64,000 nucleotides of DNA. Source: Syngnathus acus (lineage: Eukaryota; Chordata; Actinopteri; Syngnathiformes; Syngnathidae). Positions 1-10,960 of this stretch are shown here, piece by piece. The position numbers and the translations under genes are program-made. Each line of letters begins with the position of its first letter. Within the stretch, counting starts at the first letter, position 1. The stretch is taken from assembly GCF_901709675.1 (NCBI RefSeq), contig NC_051088.1, positions 22,793,693-22,857,692 of the forward strand, given 5' to 3'. Under the pieces are notes generated by a model that worked only from the letters and a program-made list of their open reading frames with translations, made no database searches and was not told where the DNA came from.

Positions 1-112
1 ATGCGCTGCGCTGTCCAAACACTGAAGTGCCCGCAAGCACAGTGGCATGGCAAAAAGCATTAAACGCGAGCGAGTGAGCTAAAGCAAAGGCGCAAACAAC
101 TAAGTGCAAATT

Positions 113-600
113 TTGGTTCACCTTTTTTTTATGGAGGTACTATTGGCCTGGAGGTATGTATGTATATGACATGTCACACAAAACTCATTTATTAATTTAA
201 AAATAAAATTTTATTTATTATTATGTCTATTTTTTCATATTTTTATATTAATATTTTTAAATATTTTAATATTTATGTTTTGGGTGCCTAAGTGCAAATT
301 TTTTATTTTATTTTTTAGCAAGTACTACTGGTCTGGAGGTATGTACGTATATGACAAGTCACACAAAACTCATTTATTAATTTAAAAATAAAATTGTATT
401 TATTATTATGTCTATTTTTTCATATTTTTATATTAATATTTGTAAATATTTTAATATTTATGTTTTGGGTGCCTAAGTGCAAGTTTTTATTTTATTTTTT
501 TAGCAGGTACTACTGGTCTGGAGGTATCTACGTATATGACAAGTCACACAAAACTCATTTATTAATTTAAAAATAAAATTGTATTTATTGTGTATTTATT
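113..600. repeat. 185-bp tandem repeat, about 2.6 copies
   Basis: Three successive copies of an AT-rich unit are seen, each with the core CTGGAGGTAT followed by a stretch ending in GTCACACAAAACTCATTTAT. The core lies at 148, 333 and 518, so the period is exactly 185 bp. Copies differ by only a few substitutions. No coding capacity is visible. It looks like a short satellite or minisatellite block. Confidence 0.85.
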
Positions 601-796
601 TTTTGATATTATATTAATATTAATAAATAAAATACATTAAAACAATAATAAACTGCTGTCAAAATATTGAATTTGCTGCCAGCCGAAGTGGACGGATGTT
701 TTTGACGCTCCTTGAAAATGGTGCGCACGAAGGAAGACGCATCATCCATGTTGGCCGATGGATTTGAGTCAAGGCCGTTTTGTGATTGTTTACGTT

Positions 797-1137
797 CGGC
801 TGCCCAGGTGGACTTTGATGCAAAACGCCTCCGGACGGCGTTATAGAGCTCGGTACGCCAAAACCAGCAGACACCGAGACAGCTTCTTCCCCCAGGCTGT
901 TGCTCTGATGAACTCACACCACTCATAGAGTCTCAGAGGCATTACTGTGCAATAACATCCTGCTCTTCACACCTTTTGAATTTGTCTACACTGTTTTTGC
1001 CATTATTCACATGTCCTGAGTGTTGTTAGTCACCTATATGTTGAACAGAGGGTGTGTTTTACCGAAGTCAAATTCCTTGTTTGGCACGCTCAAACATGGC
1101 GAATAAAAACTCTTGAATCTCTTGAATCTCTTGAAAA
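797..1137 (+). mobile_element. Degraded non-LTR retroposon-like dispersed repeat, copy 1
   Basis: This stretch matches, in reverse orientation, the block at 5655-6035. Shared landmarks are the sequence around 840-870 (reads FWRTELYNAVR on the minus strand), the CAGGATGTTATT segment (minus strand), and a 3' tail after GGCGAATAAAAACTCTTGAA made of TTGAATCTC-type repeats. A short-repeat 3' tail fits a LINE-type 3' end. The family was not identified and no intact reverse transcriptase is present. Confidence 0.6.
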
Positions 1138-3740
1138 GGAAACCTAAAGTAACAAGCAGGCAGTGAATTTTTTCAACTTGAAAGTTGCTGACGCTGCACT
1201 TCAAAGAAGGAAAGGAAGAAATGTGTTTTTTGATGAATTTGCTTGATATGTCTTCTAAGCAGCAACTTCAAGCGATTGGAAGGTCAAAAGTGAAAGCGCT
1301 GCAGCCGGATCCCACAGGCGAACCATTTGCATGATGAGGAACAACACCAGGAGAACCAGGGCAGATGGAAGTTGTTAGTCCTGAATTTTTGTGCCGCATG
1401 AATAATTCACATGTCGAGGCCTTTGGGACGTATTAAGGAATACCAAAGTCAACTTAGATAGAAGCAATATGCGTAGCAGCTGAAAAGAAGGGAGGATGAA
1501 GAGCAACGTTTGGAGAGCAAAGACAGCTTCAGCTTGATTGGAGCTGAGAATGGACTGGAAGAACTTCAATGAAAACATTGCTGGTTCTTGTCATCATCTC
1601 GTCTTCACTGCTGCTCTTGCACTTTGTTCGAACGTCTCTCATTACGAAAAATACAGATTATCATGAGATGGCGAGTCCACACAAGATGATCCAAACAGCA
1701 ACATTGATGCTAATGGGACTTTCCAAGGAGTAGAAACAACCAACCGTTGTCTGGAGCAATTCTCCTTTTACACAATGGAACCCAGCCAAAAAAGGCAAAG
1801 GTGGCCACCGAGAAGGTAGCGACGACGTTGACAAATTGCATCGTAAAGCTTTTCCATTGTCAAAAATCCCTGCGGGCTTTGCAACCGCATCATGCTGATC
1901 CAGCGAGCTAATTATTAACCAACGCGACAATCTTCACGGGCGGCAGCTATTCAATATTTGTCGCATTCTATCAATTCCAATGTTGAGCTCCTCGGCCTGA
2001 CTAGTGAGCGTTAGCAGCTAGTTAGCTAACATGGAGATGTGCTCTGCTGCTTCACATGTAAAAGGATGTCCAACTTTGGCGATTCTCCGCCTTTTAAATG
2101 GGAAGTCAAGCCAACAATTGTCTTTGTAAAAATATGTTCTACGCAGCCCAGCTTCTGATTATTATTTGCTTTGTAGAATATGAATGAAAAAAATCCACCA
2201 GTTGTTATTCATCTCAGGGGGCGGCCATTTTGACACTGGCTGACATCATCACAGTTGTCCGCTCACAACCAATCACAGCTCAGCGGTTTTATCAAGCACA
2301 ACTGCGATGGCCGACTGAGATGGCCAACTAATTCCTGCACGGACTAGCCCGTGTGTGAAAATCATCCCCGAGAAGCCGGGATTTGTGCGTCAATCGTTTG
2401 TTGCCATCATTCAAAGTTACTCAATGAACCGCCGCGGCTCTCGCTGATATTATCTGAGGGCTGGCAGATGTTTGCAGCGTCAGTTTGAGAGGAAAAGGTG
2501 AGGTCAGGTGCAACCAAAAGGCTTGGGCAAACAGAGCAAAGTCTGAAGTCAGTCCAAAGTTTCACAAACAAACACAGAGGAGACGAGCATTTTGTGTGAC
2601 GATTATTCTACGAGGAAATAGATCCTTCCCGGCGTGTTGATTATTTTTTTGTACATTTCGTGGATCTTTATCTGATGACACCAAAAAGTTCAACTGAGGA
2701 ATTTGGGAAGAACTCCATTTCTGACCCTTTGGTCATTGATACAAAAAGGAACCTCAATGCAGACAAAATATTTGTTATTTTCCACTTCATTGGTGTCAGC
2801 TTGCCCTCAATTTCCATAGCAAGTTTCCAATTTTGCTAACTTTCAACTTCACAAGAGGAGACAGGCATTTCATTCTGTCTGTCAGTCAGTCCGCTGCTTG
2901 ACTTGCTGCAGCTTTGAGCATTTGTGAAGGCAAGACTTTTACGAGCGCATCGAGTAAAAGCAAAAGCCGTCTGTTCAGCACTAAAGCGCCTTGACTTTTT
3001 CACCTTCCCCTCGCTAATCCCCCGTCATTCATAAAATACAGCCCCCTCTTTCGCTTATTATTTGGACTCTGGGCACTATTTCAAATTCAGATCAAACCTG
3101 CTCCATCTTAAGTTGACCCAGAGAACAAATATAGAAGAACTTCCATGTGATTTCCAGGCTGTGACGTAACCATATGTCCGTTTCACCAAATTCCTCTGGC
3201 CTAGGTTTATTTCACTTTTCAGCCGGTTCCTCCCTCCCTCCCCCTCGAGGCGATCCCATCTACGTTGGATTAATGGTCTCCCTGTACCCAGATGTTCCAC
3301 GCTTGCGATGGAGGAGAAGGGAGGAGCTTTGGGACTTTTTGAAAGCCCTGCTATGGCTTTCACCCTCTCCAAGCATTTTGCTTACGTAGATCACCTCTAA
3401 CAACACACACACACGTGCGGAACTTTGGAGCTTCATGGGGACAATGTGAGAACACAAGTATGCAACATGTCGTACACTCGGCTCTTCAACTCTCCCTTTG
3501 CTCATTGTGAGATGAATTTATGAGCCTCCCTCCAAGCCTCAACAGGTCGATGCTGTTAAAATGTCGTTAGACGAGTCAAGGAGGATGCAAGCTCATTATT
3601 TGAGGGCAAACCGTGCAGTCAGCAACCTTCCACTTCAGGTATTGGGACATGACTCATAAAAACACACAGGCATTGAAAGGAGGAAGAAACCGCCACAATA
3701 ACGCTATTCGGATTTTACGTCAATGCCGCAAAGCCGCGTC
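1138..3740. other. No gene recognised; probable intron or intergenic DNA
   Basis: Only short chance ORFs occur. If the exon at 3970-4042 is real, this is the first intron of that minus-strand gene. A short CA run sits near 3401. No further exon of the gene could be found here. Confidence 0.5.
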
Positions 3741-3969
3741 TGTCTTCATTTTGCAAATCCCAAAAAAGGCAGGCCCCCTTGAATCAAATCACGTCTCGGC
3801 ATCGGTGCGCCACTTTGAATCGATGGAAGGTAGGGAGCATTAGATGAAGCTGCTGCGGTGTGGCTGAAGCCGCTTTGTGTGTCCGTGCACGGGCCTTTTG
3901 TGCACAAAATCAAGTGGTCCCCCTTTCTTTGGGGTATGACAGTGCTGAAGCAGCCAACAGGCGTCTTAC

Positions 3970-4042
3970 CTTCGGCTGCGCGGCTCGGAGCGATGACCCC
4001 CAAGCTGAGGAGAAATCCCAAATAGAGCCAGCTCATCGCCAT
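3970..4042 (-). CDS. Candidate first coding exon with a signal peptide; gene continues off the left edge
   Basis: On the minus strand an ATG at 4042 opens a 24-codon segment beginning MAMSWLYLGFLLSLGVIAPS and continuing to AAE. It is a good signal peptide: a hydrophobic core, then small residues suited to signal peptidase cleavage near SRA. It is followed at once by a strong donor (GAAG|GTAAGA) in phase 1, the usual phase for signal-peptide exons. A moderately GC-rich stretch upstream (4043-4270) could be the promoter and 5' UTR. No downstream exon was found between here and base 1, so the product is unknown. A secreted or single-pass receptor protein is expected. A chance ORF cannot be excluded. 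Confidence 0.45.
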
Positions 4043-4270
4043 CTCCGGACTAAGCCCTCACTGCTATCGGGGAAAGCAGCAGTGGTGGCTGGCGTGGTAC
4101 TTTGCCCGGATCTCTAAACCCAAAGTAGTCCGATCGAGCACCTCATCCGAGCTCCAGCTCCGATATCATCCGGGTGGGAATCGTTCGCTTGCACCCTCAG
4201 TCCAGCACGCCTCCTCTTTTTCTTCTTCGGGCGAGGAAGAAATGGAAAAGCCGCTGAGTGAAGCTCAGCT

Positions 4271-5650
4271 CAGGTGAGACGAGGCGCTGCGCTGCAGCAG
4301 TACTGTCATGTAAGATACTGGAAGGGGCGCTCAGCTTTCAAACATCATGCACACGGTGTGGCTGGCCCCTCTTAGCACACACTCACCACCATGCATGCCA
4401 GCACCACCTCCACAAGCTCGCTCCCGTGCACGCACACGCGAGAACACCGGCTCCCCTCACAGGATTCCGCAAATCAAATGACGGGCAATCACAAAATGCC
4501 CAAATGATAGCCGCGTTCGTCCAAAGTGTCTCCTCGAACGTACAAGCGCGTGAGTGGATGCTAAATGTGCAGCTCCGAGCACCGTGGACGAGCCTGTGAC
4601 GTAACCAGCATGATTCCACACAAAAAAAACGAAGAGTCGCGGACGGCCACTGCGCATGCGTCACCATACCCCCTTTTTGTGTGCTTTTTTAGCACACTGT
4701 CGAGTTGGGATTGTGGGAGTGAGCTCAATTGGTGATGGGACCTTTGTACTGTATGAGCACGTGTGATTTTCAATAAAATCGTATCATAATGACAAATCGC
4801 AACATTTGAATGAGTGGGTGAATTTGCTACAATTCTGCAATTTGTAGAAATAATCGAAGGGGAGGCAAAATCAACGTATTTTTTACTCACGTTTCGTTTC
4901 ACCTACTTTGACACACTTATTACCACACTACAGGAATTCCAAGTGAGAAGAGAAAGTTTGGTGAAGCCCAATGAATAGACCTCTGCGTTTCATGACAAAT
5001 AGCGCCCTCTAGTGGTAATGAGAAAGGTTTTGATTTTTGTTTTAACTCTAATTTTTGAAACTTTGAAGTTTGATCGCTGTTCTCTTTAATTTAATCACGC
5101 AACGTATTTTAGGGCGCTCTTTTTTGTTGACAATTGAACAGCACTGTATTGTACAGTAAAGCTGCTACGAGAAGCTTTCATATACAAATAAGGAAAACAA
5201 ATTCACACAAAAATAAAATACACTGGTGATCAACAATAACGGCAAATTAGAGAGGAAAACAAACAAAATTTTAACAAAAAAATATTTCTTCAGCAAGTTT
5301 ATGCAACTATCGCAGCTCAGAAACAAAGCAAGCAAGTTCTGAGGGTTCAATAGAAGGGACAGCACTGACAGCCACAAAAAAAAACGGAGTCAAGCTACTT
5401 AAAAAAAATTTAACCTACCACCCAGGAAAGGTCTTTTTTGAATCATTTATCAGTACTTGCAGCACATTCAAAAGGATCAACAAATCTCGACCCAGAGTTT
5501 ATCGTTTCTAGTAGCTTAGCGTACCTTGCATGAAAGTCAGACAATTGTTCTGAAGCATCAAAAATACATCAAGACAAACGCATGCAGAAGATGGCCCAAA
5601 ATTTCTTTAATCACTTAATCCGTCTGCTCTACGTTCCCCACATTCAAGAC
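4271..5650. other. No gene recognised
   Basis: AT-rich, non-coding DNA. All ORFs are short and have neither recognisable domains nor splice context. Confidence 0.5.
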
Positions 5651-5654
5651 GATA

Positions 5655-6035
5655 AAGAGATTCAAGAGTTTTTATTCGCCATGCTTGAGCGTGCCAAACA
5701 AGGAATTTGACTTCGGTACATCACAGCTTCTGTTCATCATTTAAGCAGGAAGTGTGAAAGATGACAAATATTCTCAAACATCCCCTGATCTTAAACTCTC
5801 AGGAGGGCAAGGAAAAACTCAAACGAGGGGAAATGAGAAACCTTGAGAAGAGACCACAGATGGGAGGGTCCCTCTTCCAGGATGACCAGGCTGCAATGGA
5901 TGCAGAGGGGACACAGTACAAACAATGTAGAGAATTCAAAAAAGGTGTGGAGAGCAGGATGTTATTGACTCAGACTCTAGTTCATGAGAGCAACAGCTGG
6001 TTTTGGCGTACAGAGCTCTATAACGCTGTCCGGGG
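5655..6035 (-). mobile_element. Degraded non-LTR retroposon-like dispersed repeat, copy 2 (inverted)
   Basis: This matches the copy at 797-1137 in inverse orientation. The tail side (ATTCAAGAGTTTTTATTCGC) is at 5659, the GCCAAACAAGGAATTTGACT block follows, and the FWRTELYNAVR-coding segment lies at 6000-6035. It sits directly 3' of the fibrinogen-domain gene, whose stop is at 6154. The family is not identified. Confidence 0.6.
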
Positions 6036-6153
6036 GGGGAGTAGTTCAACCTGGGTGAGAAGGGTCTATAGAGATGTTACTTGCACGTTTCCTGGTCCTG
6101 GACAGGTACAAGTCTTGGATAGATGGGAGGTTGATTCCAATTATCAAGTGTTC

Positions 6154-8022
6154 TTAGTGTGACTTTCGGCAGCACCGACATGTCGGTGCTTTATTGGGCC
6201 GGATCTTCGTCTCGACGAATCTCAGGGGGTCCAATTTGGACCATTTCATTTTACTATCATATCCTTCCGAGAACACCCCGTTCAGGTCAGTGTTGCCACA
6301 GTTATTGTACCACCAACCGGAGTCATGGACAGCGGCGCAATTCTCACCATGAACTTCCCTCCCGTCTTGGTCGCGGTCGCTGGTGCTGAACTTCATCCCA
6401 GAATGGGTGACGAGGCCATTGCCTGCAAAGCACACAAACTTGATTTTGACATCACGCAGGCTCTCGAGTGCGCGCGCTGGCAGTGGGAGTCGCTACCTGC
6501 GTTTCCCGAGTAGCCGTTCGCGAGCAGCGGGTAGCCGTCCTTCTCGGGGTCCAACAAGTTCAGGCCCACCGAGAAGTCGTCGTAGAGAGCAAAGTATTTG
6601 CTGCCATCACATTGGGTGACGTCGATCCGCAACTGGTAACCGCCCAAGACCGTCAAAGAGTAAATATTCCGCAGGCCTGCAAACACGGAGTGTCACCCGC
6701 ACAAACGACAAAGGCTTGACAAGAAGGATGTCTTTTAAGGTGTGTGTTTCAGACCTAGCCAGTGCTCTCCTGTTATTATTCCAAAGCCATTTTCATATGC
6801 GTCCCATTTACGAGCGAATGAGACAGAGCCATCCTGTCTTCTCTGGATCACCTGCACACACACACACATGCACGCACACACACCATCAGCTGAGCAAATT
6901 AGCATGACTGGCCAACAGGACGTTCAGCATTGAAAGAAAAGGGGCCAACTTTATTGGTGAACGCATCACAACGGGAACGTTGAGGTCTTTCGGGGCTCAA
7001 GCACTTACGGTCCAGCCTCCCCCGTCAAAGTTCATGTCGCAGTAAACCTCGAAGGTGTTGAACCCGCCAAAAATGAGATAGACTCCATCTTGGAAATTTC
7101 CCTCCGCCATGACATCAGTGCAGTCTCTCGGCATGAAAGCTGAAGCAAAAAAATAAATAAAAAATTAAAATAAAATAAAAACCCGCGAGAGTGCAAAGTG
7201 GACGCGCGCTTCAAACAAACACGATGCGCTCGCTCGCTAGCTACCTTTGAGTTTTCTGTAAAGTATGGGTAGATCTACCACCTTCGACTGCAGGCCGGAC
7301 ATAGAATTTGTCAAATCTGAAGCAAAAACAAAACAAAACCCGCAAACGTGCAAAATGGACGCGCGCTTCAAACAAACTCGATGCGCTCGTTCGCTCGCTA
7401 CCTTTGACTTCTCTGTTAAGTGCGGAATGATCTACCACCTTCTTCTGCAGGCTGGACATAGAACCCGTCAAAGCCCAACTCGACTTTTCTTTCAGTTCCT
7501 GATTCCAAAGCCCTTTGTCGCTGCGAATCTCCTGGCAGACTTTGGCAAGCAGGAGCCGTCTCGCGCTCAGTTGCGAGGTCTGGTTCGCCTTCAGGTCTCC
7601 GAATGACGTCTGCAGCGCCGCCCAGTGGCAGGCAAAGTCAGTACAGTTGTGCTCCGGGAAGTTGTCGAGCAAAGCCGACATCAGCTCGACCAACTCTTTG
7701 TCCTCCTGAGGCCTTGAAACATAAAGCTACAATTTAGTTGCCATTCAGCCTTCAAAATTGGACCCACGGGTGGGAATTTGACTTTTGATGGACAAGTGCG
7801 TCCGAGCGCGCGTACCTGTTGATCAAATAGATGATGGCAACCGTTTGTATGACAATCACGACCACGATGGCCGCAAGCAGAAGGCAGCCGTAGCGTTTCT
7901 GAGCAAACAGGCGCAAAATGATGTCACAGCGTTCTATCGAGTGACTTAAAAATGTTTTCAACTCGGCCTCACACACACGCTGAAAGATGTGAAGCTACAA
8001 CCTGACTCGTCCTGAGCGGCAT
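6154..8022 (-). CDS. Type II membrane protein with fibrinogen C-terminal domain (FIBCD1-like), 387 aa
   Basis: Eight minus-strand exons join in phase: 8002-8022, 7816-7898, 7402-7712, 7245-7316, 7009-7139, 6755-6851, 6497-6676, 6154-6422. The protein has a short cytosolic start (MPLRTSQ), one membrane segment (about residues 12-34), a stalk with NCT and NQTS glycosylation sites and coiled-coil-like heptads, then a fibrinogen-related domain (about 166-387). That domain shows [25 protein letters not shown], a calcium-loop-like SDRDQDG, GWWYNNC and a terminal KIRP. This order fits innate-immune acetyl-group-binding receptors such as FIBCD1 (human about 461 aa), here with a shorter stalk; family function is inferred. 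The fourth exon is a duplicate of the end of the third. Secreted MFAP4- or ficolin-like naming is less likely because there is a transmembrane anchor and no signal peptide. Confidence 0.85.
7140..7480 (-). repeat. Tandem duplication creating an extra stalk exon
   Basis: The block 7182-7320 repeats at 7339-7477 with a constant offset of 157 bp at three checked landmarks. The acceptor tract (TTTTTGCTTCAG on the minus strand) is also present twice, before the exon starting at 7139 and before the exon starting at 7316. The duplicated unit therefore holds the 3' part of one exon, its donor, the intron and the next acceptor. The result is a new 72-nt exon that is symmetric in phase (1-1). Confidence 0.85.
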
Positions 8023-10489
8023 CTCTTCTCCGCAGTCCGATCATCTGACGGTGCTTTTGGTGGATATGAAGCAAGTGGGCAATCGTAGTCAGCAAAGTGA
8101 CACCCACAGAGTTCGTCCCCCTCCTAGGCTTTTATTTAGAAGCTTTTGATGTTGGCCTGCTCATAGGGACAGGATGGGACGTTCCGTGACGTTCTTTGAG
8201 CCTTTGTGAAATTTGAACATTCGTTTGTTTTTCTTCCCCTTTATGGATCTCAACTGATATGAATTCTAATACGTGGCGTTTGAGGATATAGCAGCCAGCC
8301 AATTGAGCTGAAACGTTTCCAACAGGCGCCTGGTTCAACGCAGGAACTGTATACGGACAGCAACGGTTTTTTGTTAAATAATCTCAACCTGCAGGGGGCA
8401 CTAAATACCTACACAATGGAGAAACTTGCGTGTAGGCCACTTTGGGGAAAAAAAATAGAACCGTGAGAGGACTTTTGCAGATAACGACATATTCACAAAT
8501 GATACTTTGTCCACAATCGACTCCCATTGAATAGCGGCACCCAAAAACCAGGCGAGGTTTGGAGACAAACTAACCTTGCCAATGGAGCGGACGTGACTTT
8601 TTTTTCGCCGCTGTTTTCTTTGGGCCTACCTCCCGAAGGAGAATGTTAAGTATGTGGAATCTGTGGGGGCAGCCCTCACTGAGTATTACAATACAAGGAT
8701 AGATGTGGTCAACACTACCTGTTTTTTTAAGCCACTCGTCAGGGTCACGGCAGGTCACAGCAGGTTTTGTTGACGCTGTGAACCAACCGTTGCCGGTGTC
8801 ACCCACGCCGGCGTGTTGTGTGGGAGGCGGCTTGAAAGCACGCCAGCCTAAACACTCCCACACCACATGTTCTCCCAGGCCAGAAGGCCTGGCCGCTCTC
8901 CAGACACATCTGCACACAACCCCCCCCAATCTTCAGATGGCCTGCAGCATAAATCAAGGTCTCACCACAATCTGATTCTGGAGTTGCACCACATGCAGTT
9001 ATTTGTGTCATGACTCAACAGATACAACTCTAGAAAAAAACAAAACAATCTGCTTCACATTATGCCTAAATCTGATTACATATTGACTCCCATCAGCCTT
9101 GTGTGGCCCCTTGGTTTTTTTGCTGGTGTGTTTTCAGAGCGAGGCAGCTCCTGAACGAGCTATGCCGAGGAATGCCGAGCATGTAGCGGAGGGCTGTGTT
9201 CTCCCGTCCGCCGCCCCGGCTCGGCCCGGCCCACCCCTGCGACCCTCCCCCATACTCGAGCGTTCCCCTTCCCAACTTCCAACTAGAAATTTTCACAGCA
9301 GTCTGTATCGGTAGATACGGGCGGACAGCTGTTGTGTGCTGCTAAAACACTTTGTCACACACAGATTTATTTGAAAACAATATAGAACGACTGTCATTAA
9401 CTTTATCATAGCAGCTGCAGCATTATCACCAATACCCGCATTCCACTTTTCTATGGCTAAGCAGCGTTATCGAGTACTGGTGGAGGCTGCTGATACCAGC
9501 CACCAATACTTCACGTCCCCCTGCAAAATCTGACATCAATTAAGTCCTCCTTTGCAGTAGTTGGCGCTATAGTGCTGCAGATTGAAACATCCGTGTCAGA
9601 AAGCTCTTTGTTTAGTTTTAGCCGCAACATGATTAGTCGTCGAAGTTGATTTACATGGAATTTGGATTTTAGTTGCAAGGCACATTGTGTAAACGGCGCT
9701 TTTATTTGTCCTATGCACACCTTTCTTTGCAAACCTGAAAGGCTTGAATAATTCCTACTACAGTGTTGACTCTTAACAAATGGCTGCTGTAAAAAGGGGA
9801 AAGCAAGCTAAGAATTTAACGTCGTATTTTATTTAATCCCAATAACACCTGGAAGGCCTTGCTGTATGTGTGTGGGGGGCTCAGGGATTCTGCAGACTGT
9901 GAGGAGCCCGCCACCCTTGGCTGTCCTTGAACTGTTGCGAAGCTCACAGCCCATCTGGCTGAATGGTCCGATCAAAACATGGCAATGATTGAAAGCATCT
10001 GAATGACCTCATTTCAATAATCGCTGCTGTGGAAATGGCGCCTATTCTCGTGCCCTGCAGAATCACATCATTTTTATGCAAAAGCATGGAAGTTTCGTCT
10101 TTGAGCATTGCTGCATCATCGTGCAAATGGCCGCTCCATTGAAACGCCGGACGGCCGAATGAGCAGTTGCACGTTTACTCACTGGAGGGCTTCAAAATGA
10201 ACTTGGGTCAGCTAACCAGATTGACTGGACCGGCACCAAAACCAACTTGGATCATTGGTCACAATATGGACATGGGTGGACAAGATTTGATGTAAGCACG
10301 CGGGATAAGAAAAAAAAAAAAATTGTTTGGTATTCTAAATAATATTTAAGGATCCCATCTTCAATTGCAAAAGAAGAATTTCTACCGCATGTTTTTTTTC
10401 TGTCTTGTAAATCGCTTTTTGGAAATTTGCTTTGGGGAAGACAGGAAAAAGTCCAACTATGAAATGACCCACATCCAGTATTGGGTGTT
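8023..10489. other. Intergenic; no gene recognised
   Basis: This region separates the divergent fibrinogen-domain gene (minus) and rbms2 (plus). Only short ORFs lacking domains are seen. Confidence 0.5.
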
Positions 10490-10960
10490 TTGTGGCGACT
10501 GGGCTGGGCTGGGCTGGGCTGGGACGGGGAGGGCTGGGGGATGTCCTGCGCACGCAGCATTGTGAGAGCGATCCCAACCGTGCCTGCCTGCGTCGTGCGT
10601 CCGATTGCCGGCAAAAGAAAGAGGCGAGGCAACTCCAAGCATCTGCAGCGGCGCTCCTGGCTGGCCGCCTTTCCCCGGCTGACGTCAGCTGCTCCACCGC
10701 CGCCGCCGCGTCAAAATGCTGCTCTCGGGAGGGGTGAACGCGTACAACGGCTACGGGAGCAAAGGCATCAAGAAGGTAAACTTTGCCGCTCCTGCTCGCT
10801 CGCTCGCCGCGCCGCCGGTTCGACATTGCGTTCCCAGCTAAAGCTGCAGTGTCCTTGAGCGAAGTCAAGCGCAGACGGGCGACCCGACTTTCACGCACAC
10901 GCCCGGCCCGGCTGCGCGTGATACGTTTTGCGCGGCGCGGTAAATTGCGCAACTACCGTG
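10490..10960 (+). promoter_or_regulatory. CpG-rich promoter region of rbms2
   Basis: GC- and CpG-dense DNA surrounds the first coding exon (ATG at 10716), in contrast to the AT-rich flanks. It begins with repeats of GGGCTGGGCT near 10500. No TATA box was recognised. A CpG-island promoter is inferred from composition and position. Confidence 0.6.

Noticed and set aside
3076-3372. 98-aa minus-strand ORF as second exon of the orphan secreted gene
   Set aside because: No acceptor with suitable phase and no cysteine-rich or other extracellular pattern.
10335-10952. 205-aa minus-strand ORF over the rbms2 first exon
   Set aside because: Arg/Ala-rich product of a CpG island read antisense; no domain.
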